Source: Paraburkholderia sp. BCC1886 (lineage in GTDB: Bacteria; Pseudomonadota; Gammaproteobacteria; Burkholderiales; Burkholderiaceae). Taken from it: 64,000 nt of DNA. Below are positions 34,168 through 47,100 of this stretch, in pieces. The position numbers and the translations under genes were made by a program. The notes below the pieces were generated by a model. That model was not told the origin of the DNA. It was given only the letters and a program-made list of their open reading frames with translations, and did not search any database. Position 1 is the stretch's first letter. Each line of letters begins with the position of its first letter. The DNA is taken from contig NZ_CAAJGK010000037.1 in NCBI RefSeq assembly GCF_900996245.1, positions 124,001 through 188,000 of the forward strand, given 5' to 3'.

Positions 34168-37158
34168 ATGAAGAGTGTTTCCGGGGACCACGATTTGCCG
34201 GACGAGAATCAAAACGATCGGCCAGGTGCTGCTGCCGTCTATCCGGCGCCCGGCCCGACCATGCCGATCGCCGCGACGCCTTCTATCGACACATTGTTAG
34301 AAGCCTCACGCAACCGCATTCGCGCGCGCGACTGGGCGTGGTACCGGGCGGGATCGACGTTGCGGCTCGCCGCCCATGCGGAAACGGAGACTGTGTGGCC
34401 GGAGCAGATATCCCCCGACGCGTTCAACGCGTTTTGCGAATCGCGTGGCTTGAGAGGCTGGCCGACGGGCGGTGAAGGCAAGGCGCAAGGCTGGCTGCTC
34501 GCGCCGCGGGCCGACGCGAATAACGACGCAAATAGCGACGCAAGCAACGACCCAGGCAACGAAACCCAGGACGAAGCCCTCGCCGCATTCGCCAATGCGC
34601 TAGGCCTTCAACTGCTGGCCGATGCACTGGTTCGGGCCCAGAACACGCAACGCGTGCTCTACGAAATCGCGTATATCGCCAGTTCGATCCGCGAGCGTTC
34701 GGCTTTTTTGCATGCGGTGCACCGGCAACTCGCCACCATCATCGACGCGGAGAACTTTTATCTCGCGCTCTACGAGCCGGAAACCCGCCGCATTACCTAC
34801 CCCTATTACGTCGATGTCATCGACGTCGAAGCGCTCGAATCGGAGAGCTACGACATTCTCGATCCGAACCGCCTCTCGCTGACCGGTCAGGTTCTGACGA
34901 GCGGACAACCGTTGCTGATCGACGCCGCCGACATGCTGAAGGCCGAGTCGGAAGGGCGTTTCCATTGCGTCGGCGACCGGCCCGAATTCTGGATGGGCGC
35001 GCCGCTCAAGAACGCTTCCGACGAAGTGTTCGGCATGATCGCCATGCAGGTGTACGACGTGTCGCGTATCTACAGCGCGGAAGACCGCGCGTTGTTTCTG
35101 GTAGTCGCGCGTCACGTCGCAATGGCGCTCGACCGGATCCTTCACCGCGCGAATCTGGAAGACACGGTGTCGCGCCGGACCTCGGAACTCTCCGAACTGA
35201 ACGCCGCGCTGCGCCAGGAAGTGGTGGAACGAAAGCGCGCGGAGCATCTGCAAGCCGCGCTCTTCAAGATTGCGGAACTCTCCAGCGCGTCGGGCGATAT
35301 GGTCGAGTTCTTTCGCAGTTTGCACGGCATCGTGGCCGAACTGCTGTACGCGCATAACTTCTATATCGCGCTTTACGACGAGAAAACGGCGACCGTGTCG
35401 TTTCCGTATTACGTCGACGAACTGGTTCAGGAACAGCCGCGCCCGCGGCGTTACAAGCGCGGCTTCACCGAGTATGTCATCGCGCTGCGTCGCCCCTGTC
35501 TGTTCGATCGGGAAGAAGCCGAGCGTCTGATTCGCGAAGGCCGGATCGAAGTCGACCACGACCGGCTTCATCTGCGTTCGTGGCTCGGCATTCCGCTATT
35601 CGAAGGCGGTATTGTGCGCGGCATGCTGGCGGTGCAAAGCTATTCGGACGACGTGCGGTACACCGCGCGCGATCAGGAACTGCTGACGTTCGTATCGCGC
35701 CATATCGACACCGCGTTGTCGCGACGCAGCGCCGCCGACGCGCTGCATGCGTCCAATCTTGAACTCGAAGCCCGCGTGCAGGACCGCACGCGTGAACTCG
35801 ACCGGGCCAATGCGCAACTACTGTTCGAGAACTATCACGACGCGCTGACGGGCTTGCCGAATCGCAGCCATCTGCTCGAGCGGCTCGGCGCGGAATGGAT
35901 CGAGCATCGTGACTTCGGTCATGAACTGGCCGTGATGTTTCTCGACCTCGACCGCTTCAAGGTCGTCAACGACAGTCTCGGTCATCATTTCGGCGATCAA
36001 CTGCTGGTGCTGGCGGCGGGGCGTCTGCGCGACTGTCTCGGCGAGGGCGACATGCTGGCGCGGCTCGGCGGCGACGAGTTCGCGATTCTCTCGCCGGCCG
36101 GCTCGCTCGAAGCGGCCGTGGCGGTCGCGGAGCGCATCCTGTCCGCCTTCGACCTGCCGTTTCATATCGACGACCACGTGGTGTTCTCGTCGTGCAGCAT
36201 CGGCATCGTGACGGCGGAGCATCAATTTCACACGGAAGCCGCGGACCTGCTGCGCGATGCCGATACCGCGATGTATCGCGCGAAAAACGGCGGACGCGAC
36301 AGCTACGTGGTGTTCAACCAGGAACTGCGCCGCGAAGTGTCCGACCAGATGCAGCGCGAAGGCGCGCTGCGCAGCGCGCTCAAACGCGACGACGAACTCG
36401 TGCCGTTCTTCCAGCCGATCGTCTGCACGGTCACCGGCCGTCTGACGGCGCTCGAAGCGCTGGTGCGCTGGCGGCAGCCGGACGGGCGGCTGCTCGCGCC
36501 CGGCGAATTCCTCCCCGCGATGGAAGGCATGCGGCTGATCGGCCGGCTCGACCTGTACATGCTGAACAGCGTCGCGGCGATTCTCGCGCAGCCCGAGCAT
36601 GCCGGCTGGCCGCCGGTGCACGTGAACTGTTCGAGCTACAGCATGACGCGCGAGGATTTCGCCGACGATATCCTCGCGCTGCTGCAACAGCACGGCGTCG
36701 CGCCGTCGCGAATCTGCCTGGAGCTGACCGAAGGCGCGTTGATCGCGGAGCCGGAGATCGCGCGTCAAACCATGCAGCGTCTGACCGATCACGGCGTGTC
36801 GGTGGTGCTGGACGATTTCGGCACGGGCTTCTCGTCGCTCAGCTACGTGCATCAGTACCGCTTCAGCGGCCTGAAAGTGGACAAGTCGTTCATCTTCGGA
36901 CTGACATCGAGTCCGCGCACGCGGGCGCTCGTGCGCGCCATCGTGCGGATGGCGGAGTCGCTCGATCTCGGCGTGGTCGCGGAAGGCGTCGAAGACGTCG
37001 CGGCGCTGGCCGCGTTGCGCGAAATCGGCGCGGCGCATGCGCAAGGCTATTACATCGCGAAGCCGATGCCGCTCGAGGCGCTTACCGAAGCGCTGCGCGC
37101 GGGCAAGGCGCAACAGTGGCTCGCGCCCGACCCGCGCGGCGAGGCCATGGCAGGCTAG
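34168..37158 (+). CDS. Cyclic-di-GMP protein with GAF-GAF-GGDEF-EAL domains
   Basis: 996 residues from ATG 34168, six bases after GGAG. No membrane segment. Order: variable N-terminus with an Asn/Asp-rich linker encoded by 12-base repeats (34515-34570), GAF (about 165-320), coiled linker with a repeated ELSELNAALRQE-like heptad pattern, GAF (about 370-530), GGDEF (motif 634-638, RLGGDEF intact), EAL (motif 763-765). EAL catalytic motifs are intact: EALVRW, ELTE, DDFGTGFSSL, KVDKSF, AEGVE. The usual RxxD product-inhibition site before GGDEF is absent (GEGD). It may make and degrade c-di-GMP in response to ligands of the GAF domains. It faces the autotransporter gene. Confidence 0.95.
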   Translation: MKSVSGDHDLPDENQNDRPGAAAVYPAPGPTMPIAATPSIDTLLEASRNRIRARDWAWYRAGSTLRLAAHAETETVWPEQISPDAFNAFCESRGLRGWPTGGEGKAQGWLLAPRADANNDANSDASNDPGNETQDEALAAFANALGLQLLADALVRAQNTQRVLYEIAYIASSIRERSAFLHAVHRQLATIIDAENFYLALYEPETRRITYPYYVDVIDVEALESESYDILDPNRLSLTGQVLTSGQPLLIDAADMLKAESEGRFHCVGDRPEFWMGAPLKNASDEVFGMIAMQVYDVSRIYSAEDRALFLVVARHVAMALDRILHRANLEDTVSRRTSELSELNAALRQEVVERKRAEHLQAALFKIAELSSASGDMVEFFRSLHGIVAELLYAHNFYIALYDEKTATVSFPYYVDELVQEQPRPRRYKRGFTEYVIALRRPCLFDREEAERLIREGRIEVDHDRLHLRSWLGIPLFEGGIVRGMLAVQSYSDDVRYTARDQELLTFVSRHIDTALSRRSAADALHASNLELEARVQDRTRELDRANAQLLFENYHDALTGLPNRSHLLERLGAEWIEHRDFGHELAVMFLDLDRFKVVNDSLGHHFGDQLLVLAAGRLRDCLGEGDMLARLGGDEFAILSPAGSLEAAVAVAERILSAFDLPFHIDDHVVFSSCSIGIVTAEHQFHTEAADLLRDADTAMYRAKNGGRDSYVVFNQELRREVSDQMQREGALRSALKRDDELVPFFQPIVCTVTGRLTALEALVRWRQPDGRLLAPGEFLPAMEGMRLIGRLDLYMLNSVAAILAQPEHAGWPPVHVNCSSYSMTREDFADDILALLQQHGVAPSRICLELTEGALIAEPEIARQTMQRLTDHGVSVVLDDFGTGFSSLSYVHQYRFSGLKVDKSFIFGLTSSPRTRALVRAIVRMAESLDLGVVAEGVEDVAALAALREIGAAHAQGYYIAKPMPLEALTEALRAGKAQQWLAPDPRGEAMAG

Positions 37159-37206
37159 CGGGCGGTTGCATTCCCGCCCGGCCTGACGAAGGAATCGACA
37201 TAAAAG

Positions 37207-37238
37207 AACGCCGGTGCGCTGCAAAGCGCACCGGCGTT
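37207..37238. terminator. Bidirectional intrinsic terminator
   Basis: Perfect 14-bp GC-rich stem (37207-37220, 37225-37238) with loop GCAA, T-rich on the right side and A-rich on the left, exactly between the convergent GGDEF-EAL and autotransporter genes. Works in both directions. Confidence 0.9.
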
Positions 37239-37300
37239 TTCGTTGGGACCGCCGCAACAGCAGCGGCGCCAGCGTCGGGCCCCGCAGGGCCCGACAGGCT

Positions 37301-38155
37301 TTACCACTTCCAGTTCAGGCCAACCGCACCGCTGTAGTCCTGCTCGTGCTTGCCGGCATCGACGGCAACATGGGCGAACACCGACGCGTGACGGCCGATC
37401 TCCCAGCTTCCGCCGGTCGCCACGTGCGCGACCGTGCGGGCGAGCGGCGTGCCCGACACCTGGTAGACCGTACCCGGTGCGCTGGCGAACGCGGCGTTGA
37501 GCGACTGTCCGAGGCTGCCGATGCGCTGCTGCATGTTCGCATCGATTTCCCACGTGTTGCTCGCCCCGTCGGCGCGCTTCTGCGTGAACAGATACCGCAC
37601 GCCTGCCACACCCGTCGTCGCGGCCTGGCTGCTGCCCTGATAGACGAGATCGAACACGTTGCCGTTGCCTTCGCCGTAACCGTCCTGGCTATAGCGACCC
37701 ACGCGCATGCCGACATACGGCTGCAACGTCATGTCGTCACGCAGATGCAGGTTCAGGCCGCCTTCCGCGTAAGCCGTCGCCGCGCGCGTTTCGGTGCTGC
37801 CTTGCGGCGAGCCCGCGAGGTCGCCGAAGGCGATCGCACGGTTCACCGAATTGCTCCAGCGGCCGATCCCCGCCGTCGCCCGTGCATAGAACGGTTGCGC
37901 GGCAGGTTGCCATGCGCCGTACACCAGCGCCTGCCAGCCGTTCGCATGACCGCTCGCACCCGGTTCGCCGAAGCTCAGGTCGCTGTAGTCCGCATCGACC
38001 GCCACGCCGACCCGCACGTCGCGAACCACTTCGTGATCGACGCCGATGGTCAGCGAACTGGTGCGTGCGTCGAGCGCGGTGCTGCCCACCGACTCGCTGC
38101 CCGCCGTATGCGACTGACCGTAACGCACGGTCGCCCACACGTCGTCCGACGGACG
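37301..38155 (-). other. Autotransporter beta-barrel domain
   Basis: The last 285 residues show alternating hydrophobic strands, starting DDVWATVRYGQSH and ending with a C-terminal Trp, the hallmark of Pfam Autotransporter barrels that insert through BAM. It forms the outer-membrane pore and anchor for the passenger. Confidence 0.9.
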
Positions 38156-41100
38156 CGCCAGCGCGGTGGCGGTCTGACGATCGCCGACTGCGTTGCCGAA
38201 TGCTTCCGTGCTCTGCCGCGCGACGCGCAGCAGACCGGTCGCTTCCTGACCCGACATCTCGTTCAACGCGGTTTGCGCGCCGGTCTTCGATTCGAGCAGC
38301 AGGCTGTCGGTGATCGTGTTGCCGCCGGCCGCATAGATGCGGTTCAGCGCGCTCGCCACCTGCAACTGGTTCTGGTTCTGACCGACCAGACCGAAGCCCG
38401 CGAAGGCGCCGCTCTGATAGAACAGCGACGTGATGTTCAACGTGAGGTCGACTTCCTGCGCCGCATACGACAACGTCGGCGTGAGGTACGCGTAATCCAT
38501 CGAGACGCCCGCGAACGCGCCCGTCAGCGTGCCCGTGTAGGAGAGGATGGTGTACTTCGTGCCCGACTTCCACGTGTCCGGCGAGGCGATCACGCTGACC
38601 TTCGCGCCGCCGTCGGCACCGCTCTGCGCGATGCTCACGTCGCCCGTCACCGCTACGCTGCCGGCCTGGCCCGCCGCGGTCGCGCTGACCACGAAGGTCG
38701 AGCCGTCGTTGAGCGCGAGGTTGCCGTTCACGTGCAAGGTCTGACCCGGCGTGGTCGCCGCGAGCGTGCCGCCCGCGTTGACCGTCGCGTTGCCGGTCAA
38801 CGTGCCGCTGCCCAGCAGCGTGCCGCCGCTGTTCACCGCCACGTTCGCCGTCGTCAGCGTGTCGACCTGCACGGTGCCGCCGTCGTCCTCGATGCCGAGG
38901 CTCGCGCTGGCGAGATCCGTCACGAGACCGCCGCTCGTCACCACGAGGCCGGCCACGTCGCCGTCGCCGGTCACCGTGCCGCCGCTATTCACCAGCGTGT
39001 TGCTCACGAGGCTGCCCGAGAGCACCTGTTGCAAACCGCCCGCGTTGACGGTCGTGCTGGTGGCGGTGCCGCCCGAACTGACCACCTGCGTGCCGCCGTT
39101 CAGCGTCGCGCTGGTGGCGACGCCGTCCGCCTGAACTTCCTGCAGACCGCCGCTGTTCACGACCGCATTGACCGCCGCGCCGCCGAACGCCACCTGCTGC
39201 ACACCGCCGCTGTTGACCACGGTGTTGTACGCATAGCCTTCGATCACGCCGTCCACATACTGCAGACCGCCCGCGTTGACGGTGGTGTCGGTCGCGACGC
39301 CGCCGCCCAGGATGTTCTGCGTGCCGCCGTTGATCGTCGTGCCGCTCGCCACGCCGCCGTCGGTCAAGGTTTGCGTGCCGCTCGCCGCCACGGTCGTCGA
39401 GTTGGCGACACCGCCCGAACTCACGTTCTGCGTGCCGCCGTCCGCGACGGTGGTGTTCTGCGCGACGCCGCCCGACGTGACCGTCTGGGTGCCGCTCGTG
39501 CCCGTGACGGTGGTGTTGCTCGCCGTCCCCGCGACGGTCTGGCTGCCGCCCGCGCTCACGCTGGTACCGGTGGCGCTGCCGCCCGCCGCGACCTGCTGGG
39601 TGCCCGAGTCGGCGACCGTCGCGTCGACGGCCGAGCCGCCCGACGAAACCGTCTGCGTGCCGCCCGACACCAGCGAACCGCTCGCCACGCCGCCTGCCAG
39701 CACGTTCTCGGTGCCGCCCGAGCCGACATGCGTGCTTTGCGCGCTGCCGCCCGACAGCACGTTGAAGACGCCGCCGTTCTCGACCAGCACGTTCGAACCC
39801 ACGTTGCCGCTTACCTGGAAGGTGCCGCTCGCGTTCGAGCCGCTCACCGTCGCCGAGGTATCGGTGACGAGCGCGCCGCCCGCGCTCTGCTGGATCGTCG
39901 CGCTGCCCGCGCCGGTCACGGTGGCCGTGCCGCCGCTCGTCAAGGTGACGCCGCCGGCCGTACCGCCGCTCGACACCGTCAGCGAACCGCCGCTGTTGAC
40001 GGTGGTGCCGCTCGCCGTGCCGCCTGCCGTGACGGTCTGCGTGCCGCCGCTCGACACCGTGGCGTCCGTCGAGCTGCCGCCCGAGGAAATGGCCTGCGTG
40101 CCGCCGCTCGTCACCTGCGTGCCGGTGACGGTGCCCCCGTCGGTGACCGTCTGCGTGCCGCCGCCGGAGACCGTGACGCTGTTCGCGGCACCGCCCGACG
40201 AGACGTACTGATTGCCGCCGCTGCCGACCGTGACGGAGCCTGCGCTACCGCCCGAGGACACCCGCTGGATACCGCCCGAGCTGACGACGGTGCCGGTCAC
40301 GATGCCGCCCGACGCGACGTCCTGCTCGCCGCCGTTGTCGACGGTCGTGTCGATGGCGGTGCCGCCGGTTTGCACCGTCTGCAGGCCGCCGCCGGCCACC
40401 AGCGTCGAGATGGAGCTACCGCCCGCCGCGACGTTCTGCGTGCCGCCGGACAGCACCTGGGTGCTCGATGCGACGCCGCCCGACTGCACGGTTTGCAGAC
40501 CGGCCGACGCGACCGTCGTGCCGACGGTGAGACCGCCCGCCGCGACGGTTTCCACGCCGCCTGCATTGACCGTCGTGCCGCTGGCTTTGCCGCCCGCGTC
40601 GATGGTCTGCGATCCGCCTTGCAACACGCTGCCGCTCGCGAGGCCGGCCGATGCGACGGTCAAGGTGCCGCCGCTGTTAATGACCGTGCCGGTGGCCTTG
40701 CCGTTCGCACCGACCGAAACCGAGCCCGCCGATGCGACTTGCGTCGCCGCCGCCTTGCCGCCGGAGGTGACCGAGACCGTGCCGCCCGAGCCGACCTGCG
40801 TGCCGTTGGCGAGGCCCGCGACGATGACCGTGCCGCCTTCGCTGACCGTGGTGCCGCTGGCCACGCCGCTCGCTGCGATCTTCTGTTCGCCGCCTGCAAC
40901 GACCGTCGCGCCGACTGCCGTGCCGCTGACGAGCTGTTCGCCGCCGCTCACGAGCGTGCCGGTGGCGCTGCCGCCGGCCGACACTTTTTCCGTCCCCGCG
41001 CTGCCCACCTGGGTGCCGAACGACTGACCGCCCGACAGCACGGTGAAGCTGCCGCCGTTCTCGAGCAGCACGCCCGACGCGACGTTGCCGACGATCGAGA

Positions 41101-44100
41101 ATGCGCCGTCCGCGTTGATGCCGTTCGTGATCGTGCCCGACGTGTCGGCCACGAGCTTGCCGCCCGCCAGCTGGTCGACGCCATTCACGGTGCCGCCCGC
41201 AACCAGCTTGAGTTCGCCGCCGGCCTCGAGGGTCGACGCGTTCGCGCTGCCGCCGGCCTGCACCGTTTGCACGCCGCCCGCGTCGACGGTCGTGGCCGAC
41301 GCGACGCCGGCCGAGGCCACCGCCTGCACGGCCCCTGCACCGACCGTGGTCGTGCCGGCAATACCGCCGGCCTGCACGTTCTGCGTGGCCGAGGTGAGTG
41401 TCGTGCCGTCGGCCTCGCCCGCAACGTTCTGCACGCCGCCGACGAGGCTTGCGCCGATCGATTCGCCATTCGGCGCGATGTTCTGCGTACCGCCCGAGAC
41501 CACTGCATCGATCGCCGTGCCCGACACGTTTTGCGTGCCCGTCGCGCCGATGGCGGTGCCGGTTGCCGACCCGCCAGCCGCGACGGTTTGCGCCGCGCCG
41601 CCGTCGACACTGCCGCCGCTCGCGCTGCCGCCCGAAGCGACAGTTTGCAACGCGTTCGCGCCTGCAACCGTGGTGCCGCTCACCGAACCGTAGACGGTCT
41701 GCGTGCCGGACACGAGCGTGTTCAGCGCCGTGCCGGACACGACCTGGGTCGCGCCTGCATCGATGGTGGTCCCGGAAGCGACACCGCCCGTCGACACGTC
41801 CTGGATCGCGCCGCTTTCGATCTCGCCGCCCGACGCCGTGCCGCCGGCGAAAATGGTCTGCGAGCCGCCCGACTTGACGTCGGTATCGACCGCCATGCCG
41901 GTGCCACCCACCGATTGCGTACCCGCCGACACCACGGTGCCCGTCGCCGTGCCGCTCGCGATCTTCTGCTCGCCGCCTGCGATGACCGTATTCACCGCGC
42001 TGCCGCCGTCGACGATCTGCTCGCCGTTCGCCGTCACGATGCCGCCGCTGGCGACGCCGCCCAGCACCTGCTGCAAGCCACCCGAGCCGACGCTCGTATT
42101 GGTCGCCGTCGCGCCGCTCGACACCACTTGCAAACCGCCCGCGATCACGGTCGCCGAGACCGCCGCGCCGTCGAGCACCTGCTCGCCGCCCGACACCAGC
42201 GAACCGCTCGCCACGCCGCCGGCCAGCACGGTTTCCGTGCCGCCCGAGCCGACGTGCGTAGCGACCGACTTGCCGCCCGACAGCACGCTGAACGCGCCGC
42301 CGTCTTCGACCAGCACGTTCGAGCCGACATTGCCGCTCACCTGGAACGTGCCGCTCGCGTTCGTGCCGCTCACCGTCGCCGAGGTATCGGTGACGAGCGC
42401 GGCGCCCGACGCCTGCGCAATGGTCGCGCTGCCCGCGCCGGTAATGGTCGCGGTGCCGCCGCTCGTCAGGGCGACGTTGCTGGCCGTCCCGCCGCTGGAC
42501 ACCGTGAGCGAACCGCCGCTCTGGATCAGCGAACCGGTGGCCGAACCGCCGGCCGTGACCGTCTGCTGACCGCCGCCCGACACGACCGCGTCGAGCGATG
42601 CGCCGCCCGACGAAACGGCCTGCAGGCCGCCGCTCGAGACCTGCGAGCCGCTGACGTTGCCGCCGGCGAGCACGGTTTGCACGCCGCCGTCGGCGATCGA
42701 GACGCCGTCCGCGTTGCCGCCCGACGACACGTACTGGTTACCGCCGCTGCCGAGCGAGACGCCGCCCGCGCTGCCGCCCGCCGACACGCGCTGGACACCG
42801 CCCGCGCTGACGACGGTGCCGGTGGCCGTGCCGCCCGAGGCGACGTCCTGCTCGCCGCCGTTGGCGACGGTCGTATCGATGGCGGTACCGCCGGTCTGCA
42901 CGGTCTGCAGGCCGCCGCTACCCACTTGCGTCGTCACGGCGCTGCCGCCTGCCGCGACGTTCTGCGTGCCGCCCGACTGTACTTGCGTGGCCGAGGCGAC
43001 GCCGCCCGACTGGACGTTCTGCAGGCCGCTGCCCGAGACCGTCGTGCCCACGGCGAGACCGCCGTTGGCGACGGTTTCGACACCGCCCGCGTCGACGATC
43101 GTGCCGCTTGCCTGACCGCCCGCGTCGATGGTCTGCGCGCCGCCTTGCAACACGCTGCCGCTCGCGAGGCCTGCCGAGGCGACGGTCAATGCGCCGCCGC
43201 TGCCGATCTGCGCGTCGTTGGCCGTGCCGCCCGCCTGAACCGTCACCGCGCCGCCTGCGCTAACGGACGTGCCGTTGGCGATACCGCCCGACGCGACCGT
43301 CTGCTGACCGTTGCCCAGCACGGTGGTGCCGGTGGCCGTGCCGCTCACGCGTTGCGTGCCGCCGTCGACCTGCGCGCCGGTGGCGCTACCGCCTGCCGCG
43401 ACGATTTCCGTCCCGGCGCTACCTACTTGCGTGCCGAACGATTGACCGCCGGACAGCACCGTGAAGCTGCCGCCGTTCTCGACCAGCACGCCGGAAGCGA
43501 CGTTGCCGACGATCGAGAACGCGCCCGACGCGTTGGTGCCGCTGGTGATCGTGCCCGACGTATCGGCGACCAGAGTGGCGCCCGCCTGCTGATCGAGGCC
43601 GGCGACCGTGCCGCCTGCCGCCAGCGTCAACTGACCGCCGGACGATACGGTCGACGAGGTCGCGTGACCGCCCGACTGAACCGTCTCGAGGCCGCCCGCG
43701 ACGACGCTGGTGCCGGTCGCGTCGCCGGTTGCCGTCACGGTCTGCGAGCCGCCCGACGTGACGGTGGTGGCCAATGCCAAACCGGCTACCTGTTGTGAAG
43801 CGCCGTCGCCGACCTGTGCGGAAACCGCCGTGCCGCCGACCTGGACGTTTTGCGTCGCCGAGGTCAGCGAGGTGCCGAACGCCGTGCCCGCGACGTTTTC
43901 GACGCCGCCCGTGAAGCTCGCACCGATCGACTGACCGCCGGCCGCGACGTTCTGCGTGCCGCCCGAGACGACCGTGTCGTTCGCCGTGCCCGACACGTTC
44001 TGCGTGCCCGACGCGCCGATGGTCGTGCCGTTTGCCGTGCCGCCGAGCGCGACGGTCTGCGAGCCGCCGCCGTCGACGCTGCCGCCTGCCGCGAGGCCGC

Positions 44101-47100
44101 CCGAGGCGACTGTTTGCAGCGCGCTCGCGCCGTCGACGGTGGTACCGGAGGCCGTACCGTAGACGGTCTGTGTGCCCGACACGGTGGTGTTCACCGCGCT
44201 GCCGGAGACGACCTGCGTCGCGCCCGCATCGATCAGTCCGTCCGACGCCGTGCCGGACGCGTTGACGGTCTGCGTGCCGCCGCTTTCGACTTCGCCGCCG
44301 GCTGCCGTGCCACCCGCGTTGATGGTCTGGATACCGCCGGACTTCACGTCCGTACCGATGGCCGTGCCGCTGTTGGCCACCACCTGCGTTCCTGCGGAAA
44401 CCACCGTGCCGCTCGCCGTGCCGGCAGTGACTTTCTGTTCGCCGCCCGTCACGACCGTGTTCACCGTGCTGCCGCCGGTGACCACCTGCTCGCCGCCCGT
44501 GGCGACCGTGCCGCCGCTCGCGACGCCGCCCGACAGCACCTGCTGGATGCCGCTCGCGCCGACGCTCGTGTTGCTCGCCGTGCCGCCGCTGGACACGATC
44601 TGCTTGCTGCCGGAGACGACCGAGGTATCGACGGCCGTGCCGTCGACGATCTGATTGCCGCCCGACAACAGCGAGCCGCTCGCCACGCCGCCCGCGGCGA
44701 CGGTTTGCACACCGCCTGCGAGGACCGTGGTGGCCGTGCTCGAACCGCCCGCGTCGAGCAGTTGCGAGCCGCCGGAGGACACGATCGTGCCCGTGGCGAC
44801 GCCGCCCGATGCCACGTCTTCGAGACCCGCGGAGCCGACGTGCGTGTTGCTGGCCGTGCCGTTCGCTTCGACGGTGAAGGCGCCGCCGTTTTCGACCAGC
44901 ACGTTGGTGGCCGAATTGTTCGCCACCGAGAAGCTGCCGTTCGCGTTGGTGCCGCTGACCGTCGCGTCGGTATTCGCGACGAGTGCCGCGCCCGACATCT
45001 GATTAACGTCGGTGGCCGTTGCGCCGCCCTGCACCGACAGCGCGCCACCGGCGGCCACCGTGGTCGCCGCCGCGCTGCCGCCTGCCAGCACGACGGTCTG
45101 ACCGCCGCTGTTCACGGTGCTCGCGCTGGCGAGCCCGCCGTTGTCGATCTGCTGCGTGCCGCCGCTTTGCACCGTGGTGGCCGAGGCAACGCCGCCGTCG
45201 GCCACTTCGAGCGTGCCGCCCGCTACCGTGGCCGCGTTCATCGTACCGCCCGAACCGACGCTGGCCGAACCGCCGGTCGCAACCGTCGTCCCGGTCGCGA
45301 TACCGTTGCCGGTGACGGCCTGCACGCCGCCGGAAGAGACCGTGGTGGTGGTGGCCGTGCCGCCCGTGACGTTCTGCGTACCGCCCGCGAAGACCTGCGT
45401 GCCGCCCGCGCTGCCGCCCGAACTGACGTTTTGCGTCCCGCCGCTCACCAGCGTGCCGCTCGCCGACCCTTCGACGTCCTGCTCGCCGCTATAAATCGTG
45501 GTGCCCGTTGCCGTGCCGCCCGACTGCACCACCTGCGTACCGCCGGCGAGAATGGCGTCGGTGCCGCTCGCGCCGTCGCCGAGCGTCATCGCGCCGTTGG
45601 CTTCGACGGTCGTGCCGGAGGCGACGCCGCCGCTATGCACGTTCTGATTGCCGCCCGCCAGCACCGTGGTGCCGGACGCGGTGCCGTCGACGTCCTGATA
45701 ACCGGCGATGTCGGCGTATACCGTCGTGCCGCCGGCCGAGACGTACTGTTCCGCGAAGGCGTCCACCGTCGCGCCGCTGGTCACGCCGCCGGAGTTCACC
45801 ACCTCCGCGCTCGAACTGCCCACGTGGGTGTTGATGGACGTGCCGCCGGACAACACGGTGAGCACCCCGGAGTTCTCCACATCCACGTTCGACGCGACGT
45901 TGCCGCTGATGCGGAAGGATCCGTCCGGGTTGGTGCCCGACACCAGCGCGCCGGTATCGGCGTACAGTGCCGCGCCGCTCTGCTGCGTGACGCCGAGCGC
46001 CGAGCCGCCCGCGACGATCGTCAGGTTGCCGCCCGAGGCGACCGTGGTGCCCGACGCGTAGCCTCCCGACGATACCTGTTCCGAACCGCTGGCATTGACC
46101 ACCGTGCCGGAAGCGCGTCCACCGGACAGCACCTGCTGTTCGCCGCCGTCGATGGTCGCGCCGGTCGCCACCGCGCCCGAGGCGACGATCTGCGCGCCGG
46201 ACTGGACTTGCGTGCCGGCCGCGACACCGCCGCTCGTCACCGTTTGCGTGCCGCCCGACACCGTCGTCGCGCTGGCGAGGCCGCCTGCGCTGATCAACTG
46301 GTTGCCGCCGTCCTCGACCGTCGTACCGCTGGCGTAGCCGCCGGCCGACACCGTTTCCGTCCCGCCGCTCGACACCGTCGTGCCGTAGCCGACGCCGCCC
46401 GACAGCAGCAGGCTGCCGCCGTTGCTTACATCGGTGTTGCTCGCCGTCGTGCCGGTCAGCACGGACAGCGTGCCGCCGTCCACTTGGGTCGAATCGACCG
46501 TCGCGCTGTTCTGCACCGTCATCGAACCGCCCGCGAGCAGCGTGGCCGAGGTGGCCAGCGCGCCGGAGTTGGCGACCGTCAGCGTGCCGCCGCTCGAAAC
46601 GACCGAGCCGGTGCTTTGGCCGTTGACCGTGACCGTGCCGCCGTTCTGGATCTGCGAGCCCGATTCGGCGCCGTACTGGCCGATGGTCTGGCTGGCGCCG
46701 CTGCTCACGACGGTGCCGCTAGCCATCCCGCTCGTGACGGTTTCCGTCGCGCCGCCCGACAGCAGCGTGCCGACGGTCGTGCCGGTGATCAGGTTGACCG
46801 TGGTGCCGGATGCCGCGACCGTGCCGACGGCCGTGCCGCCGTTCACGGTCAGCGAGCCGCTGTTGAATTGCGTGTCGCTGGTGACGCCGTCGTAGACGAC
46901 CTGGGTGCCGCCTGCCAGCGTCGCGCCGCTCGTGACGCCGCCTTCGACGTAGTCCACCGCGCCGGCCGAAATGACCGTGCCGGTGGTCGTGCCGCCGAGC
47001 ACGTATTCTTCTGCACCGCTTTTCAGTTGCGTGTCCTGCACGGAGGCCGTGCCGGACACCATCAGGAAGCCCGACGCGCCGATGACCGCGCCGCTGGTCA

